In this document: one piece after another, positions 13,901 through 28,659 of the stretch
Position numbering within the stretch: the stretch's first letter is position 1
Layout of the letters: each line of letters opens with the position of its first letter
DNA from: Scortum barcoo
Lineage: Eukaryota > Chordata > Actinopteri > Centrarchiformes > Terapontidae
Direction of reading: 5' to 3'
Assembly (NCBI GenBank): GCA_023238725.1
Contig: CM041538.1
Coordinates: 8,740,880-8,804,879 of the forward strand
Length of the DNA: 64,000 nt
Notes under the pieces: generated by a model
Databases searched by the model: none
Told to the model about the DNA's origin: nothing
What the model saw: the letters and a program-made list of their open reading frames with translations, nothing else
Made by a program: the position numbers and the translations under genes

Positions 13901-15913
13901 GCCGGTCGTCAGGCTTTCTCTTTCACTTCCAACACGGAGCGTCATTATGGGAGTACAGAGATGGGATGCATCAAAAAGCAGTCATAATCAGGGTGCTCGT
14001 GGGTAAAAATACTTAAAAAATGTCTTGGCCAATAACCGATGACTGGGGGGAAAATCGTGAAATGCACATTATATAAATATACTGTATATTCATGTCAACG
14101 GACGAATGGATAAAAATATAGGTACATTTTTTGGATGAAGTAATTACAGCAGCTCTGAACTGTAAAGCACATGTCAACCAGCATCAAATAACCCCTGTAT
14201 TAGATGTGTGTTTGAAATACACTGTTGACAACGATGCATTTCCACCATTAACCTAGTGGTCTCCACAACAGTAGTCAGTTTACACATGGTGGGAGTTGAT
14301 GTGTGCAGTGGTGAAACTCTTAAGACGATCTTTCAAGGACGTGTGCGTGACTTCAGGGTCAGGATAACAGCCGGTGATGTTGGAGCTTTTATGAAAGTCA
14401 CTATTGGGGTTGGCGTGACCACAGGGGCAGCATTGTCCTGAGGCACGGTGATATTTTCCAGCAGGTCAAAAGCTCATAGTGCAGGACCTACCTGTCTTTA
14501 GTTGTTCAAGGTGCACCTCAGTGGATCCCTCCAAAATCACACAAACTGTTTTTCCTGTTTCACTTTGATTTGACATATTGACGAGCCCGGCCGTAATCTT
14601 TCTGTTCGGCATGGAAAGTTAGACCTTGTGTTATTTTACTTTACTATAAATCAGTAGTGCACTTTATTTGATCTCCTGTGGATACTGCGAAGTGATAACA
14701 TTTAGTAAAACTGTTAATTCTGGTTTTGAGAGAGGTGTTTTAACTACATCATCATGGTTATGCTGGACCTCAGCATTTTTATTGGTATTTTTGTTTGTTA
14801 TGGCCTTGCCCCACAGCCTGTGTGTTCTTAGTATTGTTAGATATTTACAATTCAAATTAATCCTGTTAGTTTTTTGACTGTTTGGGTGCCAGAAGGTCTT
14901 GCTGTTTTTTATTTGTTTTGTTGTTTTTATTTTTTATTGCAGCTGAATTCATGTTCTTTCAATGCAATTCCTGATCTCAATAGTCAAAGCTGAGAGTTGT
15001 GCAGTGCAGTTTCACTGTTGTACTGCTGGCCTCAGAGCAGGTCCAGAGGGGCAGCAGGAAACGCACAGTGGTTTCAACATAAGTTGTTTCAGGAGGTGAT
15101 GAAGAGTCTATCTATCTTTCCATCCATATTTTCCTGGCCCCGATGTGAATTGATGGTCAGAAGTCACAGCTGTTTTCACAGGACCTCACAGAGTCCCACC
15201 TGCTTAGAAGTTACTTTTGACTTATTGGGTCCGGTGTGACCACCTACTCAGCACTGTGTACATTATGTAAAGGGTCATTGGGGAATTACTTGACTGAGAG
15301 ATCCCAGTTTTCTGTCCTTCTTGAGCTTTGTGGTGGTCTAGATTTGACAATGCAGAGGAGTTTTGTAGCTGTGTATTGTTTTAAATCCTTTGAGCCCGTT
15401 GTTTTTTTTATATCACAATTATTTAATACTCTTTCTCACACACACATTGAGTTTTTAGATACAGATTCCTGATAAATTTATCACCACCACATTTCACAGT
15501 CCATAAATTCGTCCGTGGCTTTTTGATGTGAGGCTGTTAAAGGAACTATAGACATTCACTCTGTTCCTCCCCTTCAACCTCATAACACAATTTTTTTGAG
15601 TGTTCATGGTTTTGTTAATGGGCTTTTATACATTGTGGTGGGGTGTTTTTGTTTGTTTTTTATGGAGCAAGGTATCACTAGGAAACGTATTGGAAATTCG
15701 CTTTGCAGACTAGATTGTAACATAACATAAAAAGCTTGAATTGAATGTACTTACCGGCATACTGTAGACTTTTCTCCTTTTGTAGGTAAAAAACAAAGAT
15801 TACACTCCCTTTAAAGACTGACAGCCTCTTTACAAGTAGTAACCTTTGTTCCTAAAATAAATGATGTGATGAAATATTATCACTGGCATGAAAAGAGGCT
15901 AACATTTGTTTCT

Positions 15914-15939
15914 CACACACACACACACACACACACACA
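15914..15939. repeat. (CA)n microsatellite
   Basis: A CA run followed by a short TATATATA block, about 490 bp before the first raver2 exon seen. Confidence 0.95.
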
Positions 15940-16429
15940 TACATTTATATATATATACCAGTCAGGTTGTTGTTTTTAAATGAGATGAAGTGTGTATGTA
16001 TGTGTGTCACAGTGGATTCCCCCTACATAGTGGCTCCCTATTGGCTTTCTAGCTAATGTGTTGTCTTTCTCTCTGTGTATCTGTCTGTCTGTCTTTATGA
16101 CTGTCTGTGATTTTGGTTGTCTGTGCCAAAATTTTCTCTTTTATCCCTTATTTTCCTGTCACTTTGCCACATTCGGCATGTCATTTATTTTCTTTGCTTT
16201 TCATGTGACTTGTTTTTTTGCATGTTTTTTGACTGTGAGTCTCCTTTCCGCATTCTCCACCAACTGCTTTCTGCCCGTTTTTGAATGTCTGCTCTAAATG
16301 TATGTTTGTGTTTGTCTCTCACGCGTCCGTGTCCATTTATGTCCGTGCATCTCTTTCTTTGTGTCTGCTCTCGTCTTTCGTCTGTCCTTTTTCCTCTCGT
16401 CGCTGTCTCCATAATGTCCCCTCCTCCAG

Positions 16430-16737
16430 CCTTTGTGACTTTGCTGAACGGGGACCAGGCTCAGGATGCCATCCGCTCCCTCCACCACAGCACTGTCCGG
16501 GGACGCTTGATCAACGTCACCCTGCAGCCCACTGACTCCCTGCTCTGCCTCACCAACCTCCCCCACACCTTCACCGCCCAGCAGTTTGAGGAGCTGGTAC
16601 GCGCCTACGGAAACATCGAGCGCTCCTTCTTGGTGTACAGCGAGCTGACGGGCCACTCCAAAGGGTATGGGTTCGTTGAATACATGAAGAAGGACTCTGC
16701 ATCACGGGCCCGTTCAGAGCTACTGGGCCGACCTCTG
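16430..16737 (+). CDS. raver2: raver2 exon: end of RRM1 and most of RRM2
   Basis: The acceptor is CCTCCAG and the donor GTATGT. The exon opens with two bases that complete an Ala codon, then reads [14 protein letters not shown] (RNP1 strand and second helix of RRM1), [14 protein letters not shown] (linker and RNP2 of RRM2) and KGYGFVEY (RNP1 of RRM2). It ends after LLGRPL in phase 0. Its GC content and codon-like composition stand out sharply from the flanking AT-rich DNA. Confidence 0.97.
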
Positions 16738-17864
16738 GTATGTTGTAGTGGTTGTTAAAATGATCCTCTTTGATTATTTTAAGTTGTTGCTACATTTGTC
16801 TACAAGATAGAAATAAAAAAACAATAAATTTAAGGGATACTGTTTTTTTCAACTCCTTTGCCAGTTGAGTTTAGTTTCAGTTAATATAGTAGAGAATATA
16901 GCATTGCAGTGTAAACTTATGTACATCCACTTACATCCACTTATGTCATTTTAGTGCAACAAAATCCATTTACTTTAGATTATACAACAATTTGTCTGAA
17001 CTTGCATTTGTAATCGTTTCAAGCAGTGAAACAACAACTGCAGACTGAAGTGCAGCTCAAGAGCCGTCAAGCTTTCAGATCTGCACTTCAGCGCCAAGAG
17101 GGTGAATGTATAATAGCAAGAAAACCGTATTGAAAAATATGTGTTTTTACTTAAAGCTGAATTCAGAGAGTACTTATGTTGCGTAGCAGAGTGAAGCAAG
17201 TTCAGGGTCTTGAACATCTGTATCACGCTGTTGGATTGTGCAGGGCGATCGCTCATTGATGGTGCAGTGGATGGACGTCAACCAGCTGAGCCAAGAGGAG
17301 AACCTGCACTCCAAGTGTCTGTGTGTGAACCGGCTGCCACTGGACCTGTGCGACTCTGAAGAACTGACCCAGCTCTTCTCTGAAACCTACAAACCTGTCT
17401 TCTGCCAGGTGAGTGTGTATTTCAGTATTTGTGTGTGTCATGGGATGTCAAGGCATATGGATTCTGTGGCTCTTTGCATTACAGGTGTACCGAAAGTTAT
17501 TAATTCTAACCATTTCATGGTATGTTGAGAGCAGAGACATCTAAATATGACAGGCAATTTAGCAAGCACAATAACAGACTGACAAAAGTGTGACAGTGCC
17601 TTTTAGTTTTCACACCTCGCACGAGCAACATCAGATCCAGTAAAATTATGTATCCAAGAGGTTACGGCTCATTGAACATGTCCGTGCTGTGAAACTGAGG
17701 CTCGAGATGAATGTTTGCAAATTCTGTCGTTCATTTTCTCAGAGTCTCACAGTGCAGCAGCTGTATAGAAAATGGCATTCATTGATATTGTCACACAAAC
17801 TCCACTGAAGGATCGGTTTATCGCAATATGTGTGACACTCGCACTTTGAAATGGATCCCTCCTT

Positions 17865-17905
<41 letters not shown>

Positions 17906-20900
17906 TGCACACACAGTTTTATCAATCAAACGCCTGCAGGTGAGAGGTGCTGATGTAAAATTCAAGGATCGGCCTCCCTATTGGCCGACCTCACTGTATC
18001 ACCAAGCAACTGTTTCTATGGTGAGGTGTGGCTGCTTTGACACACCCCACCCTTCAACTCCCTGCCTTCCTCCCACTCTGCTCTCTGTTTTTTTGTTGTT
18101 TTTTTTTTCTTTACTGGCTCGGTTCAGCAGTCTTATACACCACCCTACGTCCACTCCACCCCCACATGTCCATTTAAACATCACTCAATGGGTATCTGTC
18201 ATCTACCGCATCTCCAGTTTTAGCTCCACCCCTCTGCCCCACTCCCACATAAAAATCAATACACCCACATCATCCCGGTCCCATGATGCTTTGTGGGTGT
18301 TTAGCTCATGTTGCTTCGCTGTTGCAGAGCCAGCAGGCTTTGACCTATGGTTCAGCATTTTTTATGTACAGTACAGTATGTGCTAGACTGTGTGCGTGTG
18401 TTTGTTACTTCGCAAATCCTCTGAAACGCTGCACATCAGTGAACAGGATGCAGAAACAACACCTACAGGGATGTGAAAACATCCAAGGTAAAATTCAAAC
18501 GAGTCATCACAGTATCATATCGCTAACCCGTCTGTGATACGGTGCTGCAAAGCCATTTTAACCATGACGATTGCTTCAGTCTTTAGCTGTTGGGGTTAGT
18601 TTGGTGGTTACAGGTTTACCACACCAGCAGGGGATAACAGCCAGTCAAATTAGTGGAGGTGTTAGTTGAAACAAAAACATCAGTGTGCAAACTTGCTGAT
18701 ATTGGCAATGCAAACGAGATGATGTTAGCAGTTATAAGCAGGTATAATGCTCCTGTGCTGTGTTTTGTGTAAGTATATCAGCTACAATATGGACATGTGA
18801 AAATCACAAAAGTATCATTGAAGTGTCATTGAAATAAGAGTGCTTTAAACACCAAGAAAACACTAATAGCAACAATTTTATATAACATTCGATTACCCAG
18901 CTTTACTTCTGCACATCATACAATCTCAGCTTCATTTAAAATGTTTAATTATACGCAGTCAACATTTGCACATTTTTGATGTTTTGCAAGACATGACATA
19001 AGCTGTTGTGGAAGGTTTTGTCGAAGTTTGCGTTAATTTGAAGTAAAGTGGCTAATGTTGTTTTGTTTTGCAGACCCCGTACACGTTTGTCAGCCAGTCA
19101 AGTGTAATACTGCTGGGGATACACTTGATTTCAATGGAAGAAAATACAAACTTTGTGTGAAAAGCGTTACTCCCAGCGCGCTGGCTCTGTTTTAAGGGAC
19201 ATACCCCAGCTGTGGTTTGTGCAGCATGTCTGTCTTTATCATTTTTCCACCATAAATATTGATATATTTAGGCATCCCAGAGGCAGATGTGCTTAAGATG
19301 CTGTCCATCGCAACATCTGGTTTGATGACATCCAAACCTTAAATGACATCCTTCCCCCCCCTTCTTTTTCCACCTTTATACTGAAATTTTATACCAAGGC
19401 AAAATGCTGACATATTTCAACAAAAAAAAAAAAGCTTTATTAATTGAAAAGCATCAGTGATATCTCCTTTTTTCCCATCTGTGGTTCAGGTCAGGGGTCA
19501 GTGTCAGCATTGCCAGGACACTCAATGAATTATGATACCTAGAGAGAAGTTGTTTCATCTTTGTTTATCACATATTGGTCTGTCTCATCAATACCTTTGT
19601 CTTACTGTTGTCAATTGCAGTCCGCCTTACGTAAACTCTCGTCCTCCTCTGTGCGCATAGGTAGAGCTGAGCCCTCTTGTCACTTTCCCTCTGCTCAGAG
19701 TGCACTTAACTTGTGGCCTTGGCCCAGAGCTCTATAATTCTGCTGCCCACGAAAGGGCCCTCCTGGCAGCACTTTAGCTTGAGTCAACCAGGAGAGATGG
19801 AGGGAGGAGAGGGTGAAGAATGTCAACCATATTAGAGGGAAGGACAGCAGGATGGAGACAGTGAGGAGGTATGGGAAGAAGGGAGGAGCGAGGCCGGTGC
19901 TGAGAATGCCAGACCTATTAGAGAGAGGATGGAGTGAGGGGGGAGAGGGCTGACAATGTCAGGCCTAATGGAGGGAGGTAGGGAGGGAGGGAGGTAGGGA
20001 GGGAGGGAGGCAGGGAGAGATGGAGAGCTGGAGTGAAGTGGTGAAGAGCGGCAGACTGTCAGTCACAGCGAGAGGATTGCTGGCATATTTGCAACTGTAA
20101 ATGTAATAATGACAGCGGCGAGCAAGAATAATCTCACATTTACTAAAAACAAAAAGGAACACATTTTGATCAGTGGTATACTAATTTCTGTAAATGGACA
20201 GGGATTTAAATGGGGTTAACAGAGTTAGGGAGGGATAAAATGGATGGATGGATGTTACAGAAATGGAGAACGGATGGAGACAGGCTAATGGAAAGAATAC
20301 CTTCTACTTTTTACAGGCCACAGGGCAAATAAATGGCAGACCGTTACTCTTGTGCGGCTCAATAAGGTTCTCCATGTCATGTGTTATTACAGTGACATAT
20401 AGCACACAGGCAGTAGACGACACCCCTCGCACTCCTTGATTTCCTGTTTGTTCTTTAGCAACAGCTGGAACCATTTGCAAGAGTTTGTGCAGCTGATGAT
20501 GGTCACATATTACACAAGCGAGCAACATTAAGAACAACAGAACTCTGTATTTTTTCATTCTGGTCAAAAGCTTATAAATTGCAGCAATACACCGTATGTC
20601 TGGCCATGTTACATAACAATGTGTGTATGATGCACCAATTATTCCATTTCATATGACAGAGCAGCCATTAGAGGGCATATACAGTATTTAACACGCAATG
20701 CAGTGTCATTATTTTCCAAGCCCCGAGAGGAAAAACGTGAGGGGAAAAGGGGTTAAAATGCTCCAATGGTTGTTCTGCTTTTACACTTATTCAACTGAGG
20801 ATGGTATGCAGTTCTTACTACACTTAATCCAAGCTTTTACATTTGTTGTTTTTAACACCTGGTGCTGTGTAGGACTTTTAAGTTGTTCCAGGAGGTGCTT

Positions 20901-23900
20901 GTTTGGAAAAGCAGGATAGCAGAACATTCACCGTGGCAAAAATGTCCAGCTACAGAAAAGCACAGGCAAACACCATCACAGCAGCAACGACTGAGAAACA
21001 AAGAACAAAAACACAAAAGCCTCAGTGTTTTTCTCAGCATCAAGTGAAACAAAATGACTTGTTCAAGAATGTGGGATGAGTCAGAGATGATTCAGGATAC
21101 ATGTAATTATTGTAGAACTAAAAACCTTAAGATCATTTCATAGGGATGGATTGACGGATGGATGCAAAGACTGATAAAAAGATGGATAAAGCACCTTGCA
21201 CCTTACTGTTAAATGCAGTTGCATTGTTTTATTCAGGAGCAACAGAAGAAAAAAAACATTTTGAATTTGTAATGTGATTTACTCCGAAAAACATGTTCCA
21301 CACAATCATCGGCACTGATTGTTCCACAGCTAATTAAAGTCTTTCCAAGTACAATCTTTAGATGCTTGACACAATTATTGCCCCCCTTTGGTGAAACTTG
21401 CAGTTTTCAAAGTTTTATTCAAAGTTTTAAGAAAGAGTAACTCTACGATAGATGTCAGGTTTAATTCTGCGACACAGCACACAAAGATAATGAAAAACCT
21501 CCACAAGTTTTTGTTGTTTGGTGAATTTCAACTTTGATTTAGTAGAATTTTTTAAAGTGAAATCACCCGATATTAAGACCAACAATCTCTTGATTGTTTT
21601 ATCTAGAGCCTTACACTTAAATGATCTTATTTAAATAATAGTCACAGTTTCATCCTCTGAGGTTCTCACTTTCATGTGTACATACACACACTCTTTTCAT
21701 AAAGATCTTTACAGTTTAACTTGTCAGTGTGACGGGTCATGTACCTTTCTTCACAGACGGCTGTGACAGGGCTGTCGTGACCTTATCACTCAGATCAGAC
21801 AGCTGATGTGGCCGTTTAAACTCTGGCAGACACACACACACACACACACACTGACAGTGGTGTTCCACACAGTCTTCGCCCTGCCAGTGACTCAGTCAGC
21901 ATCTCTTGGCTGGGGACCACGACTCAAGGGTCAAGAGCTGTCAGACACGCTGATAGCTAGCTTAGCATCTTTGGTTCCTGCACTCTTAAACACACACACA
22001 CACACAACACACATAGAGAGACATGCAGTACATAACGCATTTGAGTGGGCACCATTTTGATTGTTCTGTCCTTACAGATTGAATGTGTTGCTGTGCTGAT
22101 AAATGGTACGTTTAGTCTTTGATTAAACATCTTTGGCCTCAGTTACTTTGGTGAAACATTTCACTTGCATTGTGTATTTGTTGAACCAACTGTACTCACT
22201 GGTGTTAACTTAAGGTAAAAGAACAGATATCATTATGGTGTCTGAATTTAATGATGTTATCGACTGTAGGTATGCACTCTAGGCTTCATATGAGTGCAAG
22301 ACCAGCCCAAACAAGAGGGAACAACGTTCGGCATAGCGTGTGATTTAATCCTCAGAAGATCTGAGCGTAAGTTCTCTATGAAATGAGTCTTTATGGCAGG
22401 TTATCTACCTCTCGAGTGTCACTGCACTTTTTGACTCATATGAGAGATGTTGTCAAAACCAGGAATGGTGAGAAATCTTTAAGTACATGCAACAAACTAC
22501 CTTTGCCAAGCTTAATTTCCCCCACAAGCAATGGCTGCACACACAAGCCAAATACACATCAATCAACCCAGTAAGATATACAATGATCATAGCTGTTTAT
22601 GTTATATACAGTATTAAGTGCTACAATAGAGGCCACAGTATGACATACTTGTACAGAAAAACACACACTGCTCATTATCCATGTTAACCACATCCCACAT
22701 TCAGTTTATAATGCAAAGGGCTGGTTTAATCTGTTACTCCAGCTTTACTACCTGTAGGCCAAAGCACGCGAAAAATGTATTCTGTTAATTAGACTGGTGT
22801 TAGGTAATTACAGTTTGCAGGAGAGGGATTTCTTCTGGGCCAATCTGTTTTTCATTTACATCAAGGATAATTTACAGAATGAAGGATGAAGTACCACATT
22901 TATGCAGTTAATCACTCTTTAATTTTTTCTAAATCATACCTTGAGGACAAGGCAAAGCAACTGCTGTACTTTACAGTGAAAAGTGAAAGATAAGGAGATA
23001 CCAGTAAAAAAAAAAAAAAAAAAAAGCACATTTCACAATCACATTTCAAACACAATATTGGATTAAGATCAAAAAACGTTTTATTTATTTTCATTTGGTA
23101 TTACTGACGTCTTTGATTTCTGATTTTCTCTCACCATGTCTTCTCTGGTTAGCGCTTGTGAAGAACAGAGCAGCGCTGCCTTTTTCAGCTGCATCACATT
23201 GCAAGCCATGTTAAAATTGTCAAGGCTAGTCTGGGGTAACAGTGAATGTTGCGCTTGCTCCGGGCATTAGCAACTGTTTTCTGCTAAGACACACAGTCCA
23301 AGAAAAACAAACTAAAAACATTTATTTGTATATTCAGAGGGTGCACATACACATGGATAAAAAGAGAGAGACCCAAACGACAGCTGGCATGTGCAGGGCT
23401 CACATACAGGAGGGACATGCCTACGTCAAATTTACATAATTGTTTGTGCAGATCTGAATAATGATTGAGTACTTGATGTAGTGAGTGTAGATGGAGAACA
23501 ATTTGAGTATAGAGAGGTTCACTCAGTCCTCACATCATTACTCACACACACACACACACACACTCACATACATAGTTGATGATAGCTTGAATACCATTTG
23601 CACACAATCCAATTTGAATCCAATTTAATATATAATGTATGTTTCACAGTTTACCCGCTCCCACTCCTCCCCTCTTATTTGTTGTGTGCACACAAAAACA
23701 GTGATTTGCAAGTTTTTATGTGTTTTCCCTCCTTGTCTTTCCTGGCTCACACCCTCCATCAGCCTCACCCTCTTCACTCGTCAGTCACTTAATCAATCAC
23801 TGATGTTTTTTTCCTCCACTCCTCTTCGCTTGTTTTCTCTCTGTCCCCTTCTCACTCTTTCACCACTTTCTCCCCTCCCCTCCATCCATCCATCCATCCA

Positions 23901-26900
23901 TCCATCCATCCATCCATCCATCCATCCATCCATCCATCCATCCATCCATCCATCTCTCAAGAGGTAAAGTGGTTCAGGTCATTTCTATACAGTTTGCTTA
24001 ATGTATGCTGATGATAATAGCCTATCGACCTACTCCTCCACACATACATCCATTTTCCTCTCTCGTTCCCTCCACCCATCCACTGTTGAGACCGGAGGGA
24101 GCAGCAGACGAATGAGAGGTGGCATGGAGGGAGGGAGGGAGGGAGGGAGAAAGTGGAGGGCCACTTGATTGAGCGCTGATGGTAACAGGCATCAGCGCTC
24201 AGGCTGTGAAAGTCCAAATACATTTGTTTCCCACTGATCCACAATCTGTCCATTTAAACAGTAAGGTACGATTGTGTGATCATTGGATTGAATATGAACT
24301 GAAATCACAAATCCTCTGTAACTTAGTGATTTATTGAGCCTCTGTGTAAATGCTGTTGATGAAAAGATTTTTTTTAGCATCATGTTATTTCAGGCTGAGC
24401 ACTAAAGTCATGCTCTGGTCTGGCACATTCAGATTCTGCTAAACTGGCCCTTTCCACAGCATGGCAGCTACTTTTTGCACTGTGGGTAGTATGCAATAGA
24501 GAAGAACTTCAGAAGAAGGAAAGCCACACACAAATTCAGCTTCATCAGTTTCTTCTTGTGTCAAATCGACTTCTTGGCCACTCTGAATTATTCTGTGCTG
24601 GATATTAGGTGCTGATACTTTAATCTAAGAGTTCAAAAAGTCTGATAGCAGTATTATTTTACATAGATACATAACTTAAACCTTTTTTTTATACAGTTAC
24701 GGAGCATTTTTATAATTTCAGTGTGAACTGAGTGGGACTTTTTGCTGTTGAAAAACTTTTCAGTGCTTCTCGAGAAAAAACATGCAATAGAGACACTTTA
24801 TAAACAACCTCAAAAAAATATATTTGGAATTTCTGACATTTCTCATGATCGTAGATACTGGTGTGTCTATTGTTGGCCGATGTACTGTTATTGACATTAA
24901 CCTGACTAAGTTAGATCTAGCTCTTCTTTGAATGTTCAGTGTCTACAACAGAATCACAAATTAGTCTCTTAGTAATTTGCAAAAAAAAAACACATATCCA
25001 AGTATGGCATGAACACATAAAAATAGCACAGAGACACCACGCATTTAAACAGTGTCACACTGTGGACTTCTGAAAAGGGAAGATAAATCATGCACTTCCT
25101 GTGTATTTTTTTCAGTACTTTAACTGAATTTAGCCACTACCAGCAATAGGTCAAGTAGTGTGTTTTAACCATATGCCATTAGCTTTTAGCCACTGTCATT
25201 ATCCAGTATCATCCATTAGTTTTAAGCTATTAGCCTGCCTGCATTATTTAGCTGCTCCTCACACTGTGGAAATGACTGAGACTTTTTACCAGAAAAGTCT
25301 ATCTTCTTCAGAAGTAATGTAACTGGTCATCAGGACTCTTTGGCCTGCAGGGATTTGTTTATTGACCGGTAACCATAAAGAAAAAAATGTTCTATTCTTA
25401 GAAAAAGAGAAGACATGTCACCGAATGTCTGTTAAAGTGGGTGCAGGATTATTATTGATCAGTCCACATTTTGGTCGCTATAACACACAAGAAACTCGTA
25501 GTGAGTTGTAAATGTGTGTGTGTGTGTGTGTGTCTGTGTGATCGGTTATTCCCTTGAGCAATGCAGGAAGAGCAAGTGAATGTATCTCTTACATCATGTC
25601 ATTTTTTTATCTATCCTTTTTGACAAAAGGGGCTGAGAGAAGCTCTTTTACCTCCACCACAACACACAGTAACCCGTCTGTTAGTGTCTGTCTCACACAC
25701 ACGCAAACACGTGAAAGTATGTAAGCTCTTGTTGGTGTGTTTGCGTGAATTTGATGAATACATTTGTAAACCTTAGGCCTAAAAAAACAGCATTACATAA
25801 TTAGCAAGGAGGTAGCACATTTGGACTTGTTGCTGGCTTTGCAGTCTCACGCCCGTGATTCACTTTTGAGCGATGTGTCACCATGTCACCATGGCAACTT
25901 CTGGCTGCGCATATAGCCTGCTCTGGAGAAGATTGCATTTTGGCCATAGAATCCAAATATATTTTTTATAGCTTTCTAGATAAATGGTATTACTATTCCT
26001 AGATAGAGCCATGAACTTGATGGAGAAGCAGAAAAGAGGCTGTTTGCAGGGACCTCCTTTGCTTCCCCTGATGATTTATTGAAAGGTAGGGTAAATGAAA
26101 GTGATGTTTCCAAGCATTTTGCCCAGAAATAAAAAAAGGGCTTCTATTAAGCAGCATGCAGCTTATATTACATGATTACAATTATGAGTGAGAACATTTC
26201 GCCTTTGCATATTAAAGAAAAAAAGCCACTCTAAAACACATTCACCCACTTTAAAACAGCTCTTGGTAACAATGCCTGCGGTGGTGTATTCGTTTTTATT
26301 CCTGCAGATTCTTTAGAGAAAATGGGTGGGAAATATTTGGTTTTAGTGTCAGTTAATCAAACTTAAGGCCTTTTCTCATTATTCAACAATCACAAGGTAA
26401 AATCCATCATAAATGAGACAAAAGTATAATTCTCAACTAACAGTGTCTTCAGTGGTTCATATCTTGTTTTGTTTTGGGGCATTGTTCTACTGAAAATGAA
26501 AGAAAGCACCATTGGCAACGCTGTATACACCCACGATGACACATCCAGAGAATCCATCCATCCATTATCTGTACTCGCTAATCTTGTTCAGGGGTGGTAG
26601 GCCCAACCAGCACTCTGGACTGGTCACCAGTTTATCACAGGACTGACACACCAACGCGTTCATGATCACATTGACACCTGCGGGCAGTTTAAAGACTACA
26701 GTTCACTTGAAGTATGTGTTCTTGGGCAGATAACCAAAAGCCAAGCAGGCAGTAGGAAAACGTGGATCCTCCTCACAGAAAAGTCCCAGCTGGTTGGACC
26801 TTTGCTAATACCAGAAAGACAGTAGATAAAATGGTCAAAAGAAGAGTAAAATGTTGACATCCGATTTTAATCAGACCCTTAAACGAACAAGTTGAGCAAG

Positions 26901-28620
26901 AGACGAAAGCCATCAGCTTGTGTATGGTTACATGAATGTAACCCAAGAAATAATGAGTGATTATTCTGTAACCCACATCAGACCGTAGTCTCACAGAGGT
27001 AAAGAAAATGAAGCTATGAAAGAGAGGAGGCTTAATTCAACTTTTCTTGGAGCAAAACTATGCAGAAGCATAATAAATAAAATAATCTTAGTGGGTAAAG
27101 ATACAGTCCATAAGTGAAGTTTTTCTTGCCCCGAAGCACAAACGGACCATAATACATTTTGTGTATACTGTGCGTATATGTGAAGGGCTGAGAGTATAGT
27201 CAATACCAATTACTGGTGTGTGCTGAGACTTCTGATTTTTAAAACTCACCTCCCAGCCTTTAATTCCCTACAAGAAAATATTATCAATGTAAGTAAAACA
27301 TTTATTAAAGAATGTTGTATGGTTGTTGTATGTTTTCTCTTTTTTGTGAGGTCAGTTTTGGGTTTCTCTTCTTTGAGCACCCATATTGGATCAGTATTTT
27401 AGCTGACAGTTAATTTGCTGCCAGTATGCCCATTTTGGAAACATATCATTGTTCAATTTAGAAAGGTGTAGCCTTTATTGAAAATGTAAAAGCTGTATTC
27501 TTAATTAAAAAGTTAGTTGTCATAATCTAATGCTGATTTTTTTGGTCTATCCTCCAGCTTGCTCAGGATGAGGGCAGCCCAGTCCGAGGCTTCGGCGTGG
27601 TGGAGTACGAGAGCGCAGAGCAGGCAGAGGCTGTGCTGATAGAGATGGACCGAACACTGGTGGGAGGACAGGAGGTCCGTCTGTCACTCTGTACCCCCGG
27701 CACCTCAGGGAGAAGCACCCTGGCTGCACTGATCGCCGCCCAGGGTATGGTGAGTACGATGCACGCAAGAGCGGCTCAGACCATCATATTAAAGACACAC
27801 GCTGCGTTTGTCCACCGATACACTGGATTAAATGTTACAGGTTGCTCTGACATTCACGCAGAATCATAGTTCAGTTGTCAGAAGACGGATGTACAAATGC
27901 ACAAATCTGTTTCATCATGAATTCACAGACACACACTAGTTTACCAGCCACCAAAGTGTGAGTGTTAAAGTGTGTTATTATGTTATTATTAAATATGTAA
28001 TAGTGTCAGGTTTGTTCATTATTATTATTATTATTATTATTAGTAGTAGTAGTAGTAGTAGTAGTATTATCATTAGGCATGGCAGGGCAAAACAGAAACA
28101 CAAGAGCTGGAAAGCATGTTGCTTTGTGTCAGGTTTGTCCAGTGTGTGCACAGCAGAGCAGGGCAGAGCTTGAACGAACAAGACTGTCTGTCAGACATGT
28201 GTGAAGAGCTTAATATATGCAAAGCTACCAAAAGAGCCACTCTAGGTGAAAACATATATTTTAAAATATCATAAATCCCTTTCTATAGGGAGAATTTTGG
28301 AAAACATTAATCTTCTCCATAGAAACATTTCCTTAAATCTGGAAGTCCATACACTGTTGCTCTCAAACATCAGGCTTTCCAACATGTTATTGCACATCCT
28401 ACGTTCATATATACTGAGGTTTGACATGGTGCACATGCATGAGCACTCCCTGGCTGAGACAGTCTTTAGAGCCGTGGTATCCCTCCTACACTGTACTGTG
28501 GTAGCAGAGAGGCACTGACATGATAATTATAGTTCTATAGACTGATTGGGCTCCTCCACTGTTTCCTGCTGCCTGAAATAAACCAAACCCACAACCCATG
28601 CGACACAGTATGACACTCAT

Positions 28621-28659
<39 letters not shown>

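Larger units (their letters stand above)
1..16429. other. Non-coding stretch left of the first raver2 exon seen
   Basis: No coding exon could be supported in these 16.4 kb. The raver2 exon at 16430 starts inside an Ala codon within RRM1, so at least one upstream exon must exist. I looked for the conserved preceding RRM1 segment (human-like DYDLKYCYVDRNKRT) on the plus strand and did not find it. The stretch is therefore probably raver2 intron, or intron plus 5' flank. It holds microsatellites (732-768 TG/TA, 4344-4390 CT, 4508-4525 AC, 8289-8317 GA, 15914-15939 CA), a degenerate dispersed repeat near 9516-10222, a possible second near 3833-3985, and complex non-repetitive blocks (for example 1100-1600, 2030-2180, 10830-11060) that could be conserved non-coding elements. 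Scattered open frames of 60-150 codons show no family resemblance. Confidence 0.6.
17409..27557 (+). other. raver2: raver2 intron, about 10.1 kb, between the two halves of RRM3
   Basis: No coding exon could be supported here. The intron holds CA microsatellites (17866-17903, 21830-21851, about 23543-23562), a GGGA-type repeat (19971-20019), a long CCAT array (23881-23954), GGGA repeats (24125-24149), a perfect hairpin (24170-24201), an RFX-type X-box (25885-25898) and a degenerate dispersed repeat (26551-26755). The rest is AT-rich and unremarkable. Confidence 0.85.

Noticed and set aside
17747..17965. Open frames with CVCVCV stretches here and at several other places
   Set aside because: They are direct translations of CA/TG microsatellites.
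23881..23954. Regular short tandem repeat considered as a CRISPR-like array
   Set aside because: It is a simple CCAT microsatellite without spacers in a vertebrate intron.
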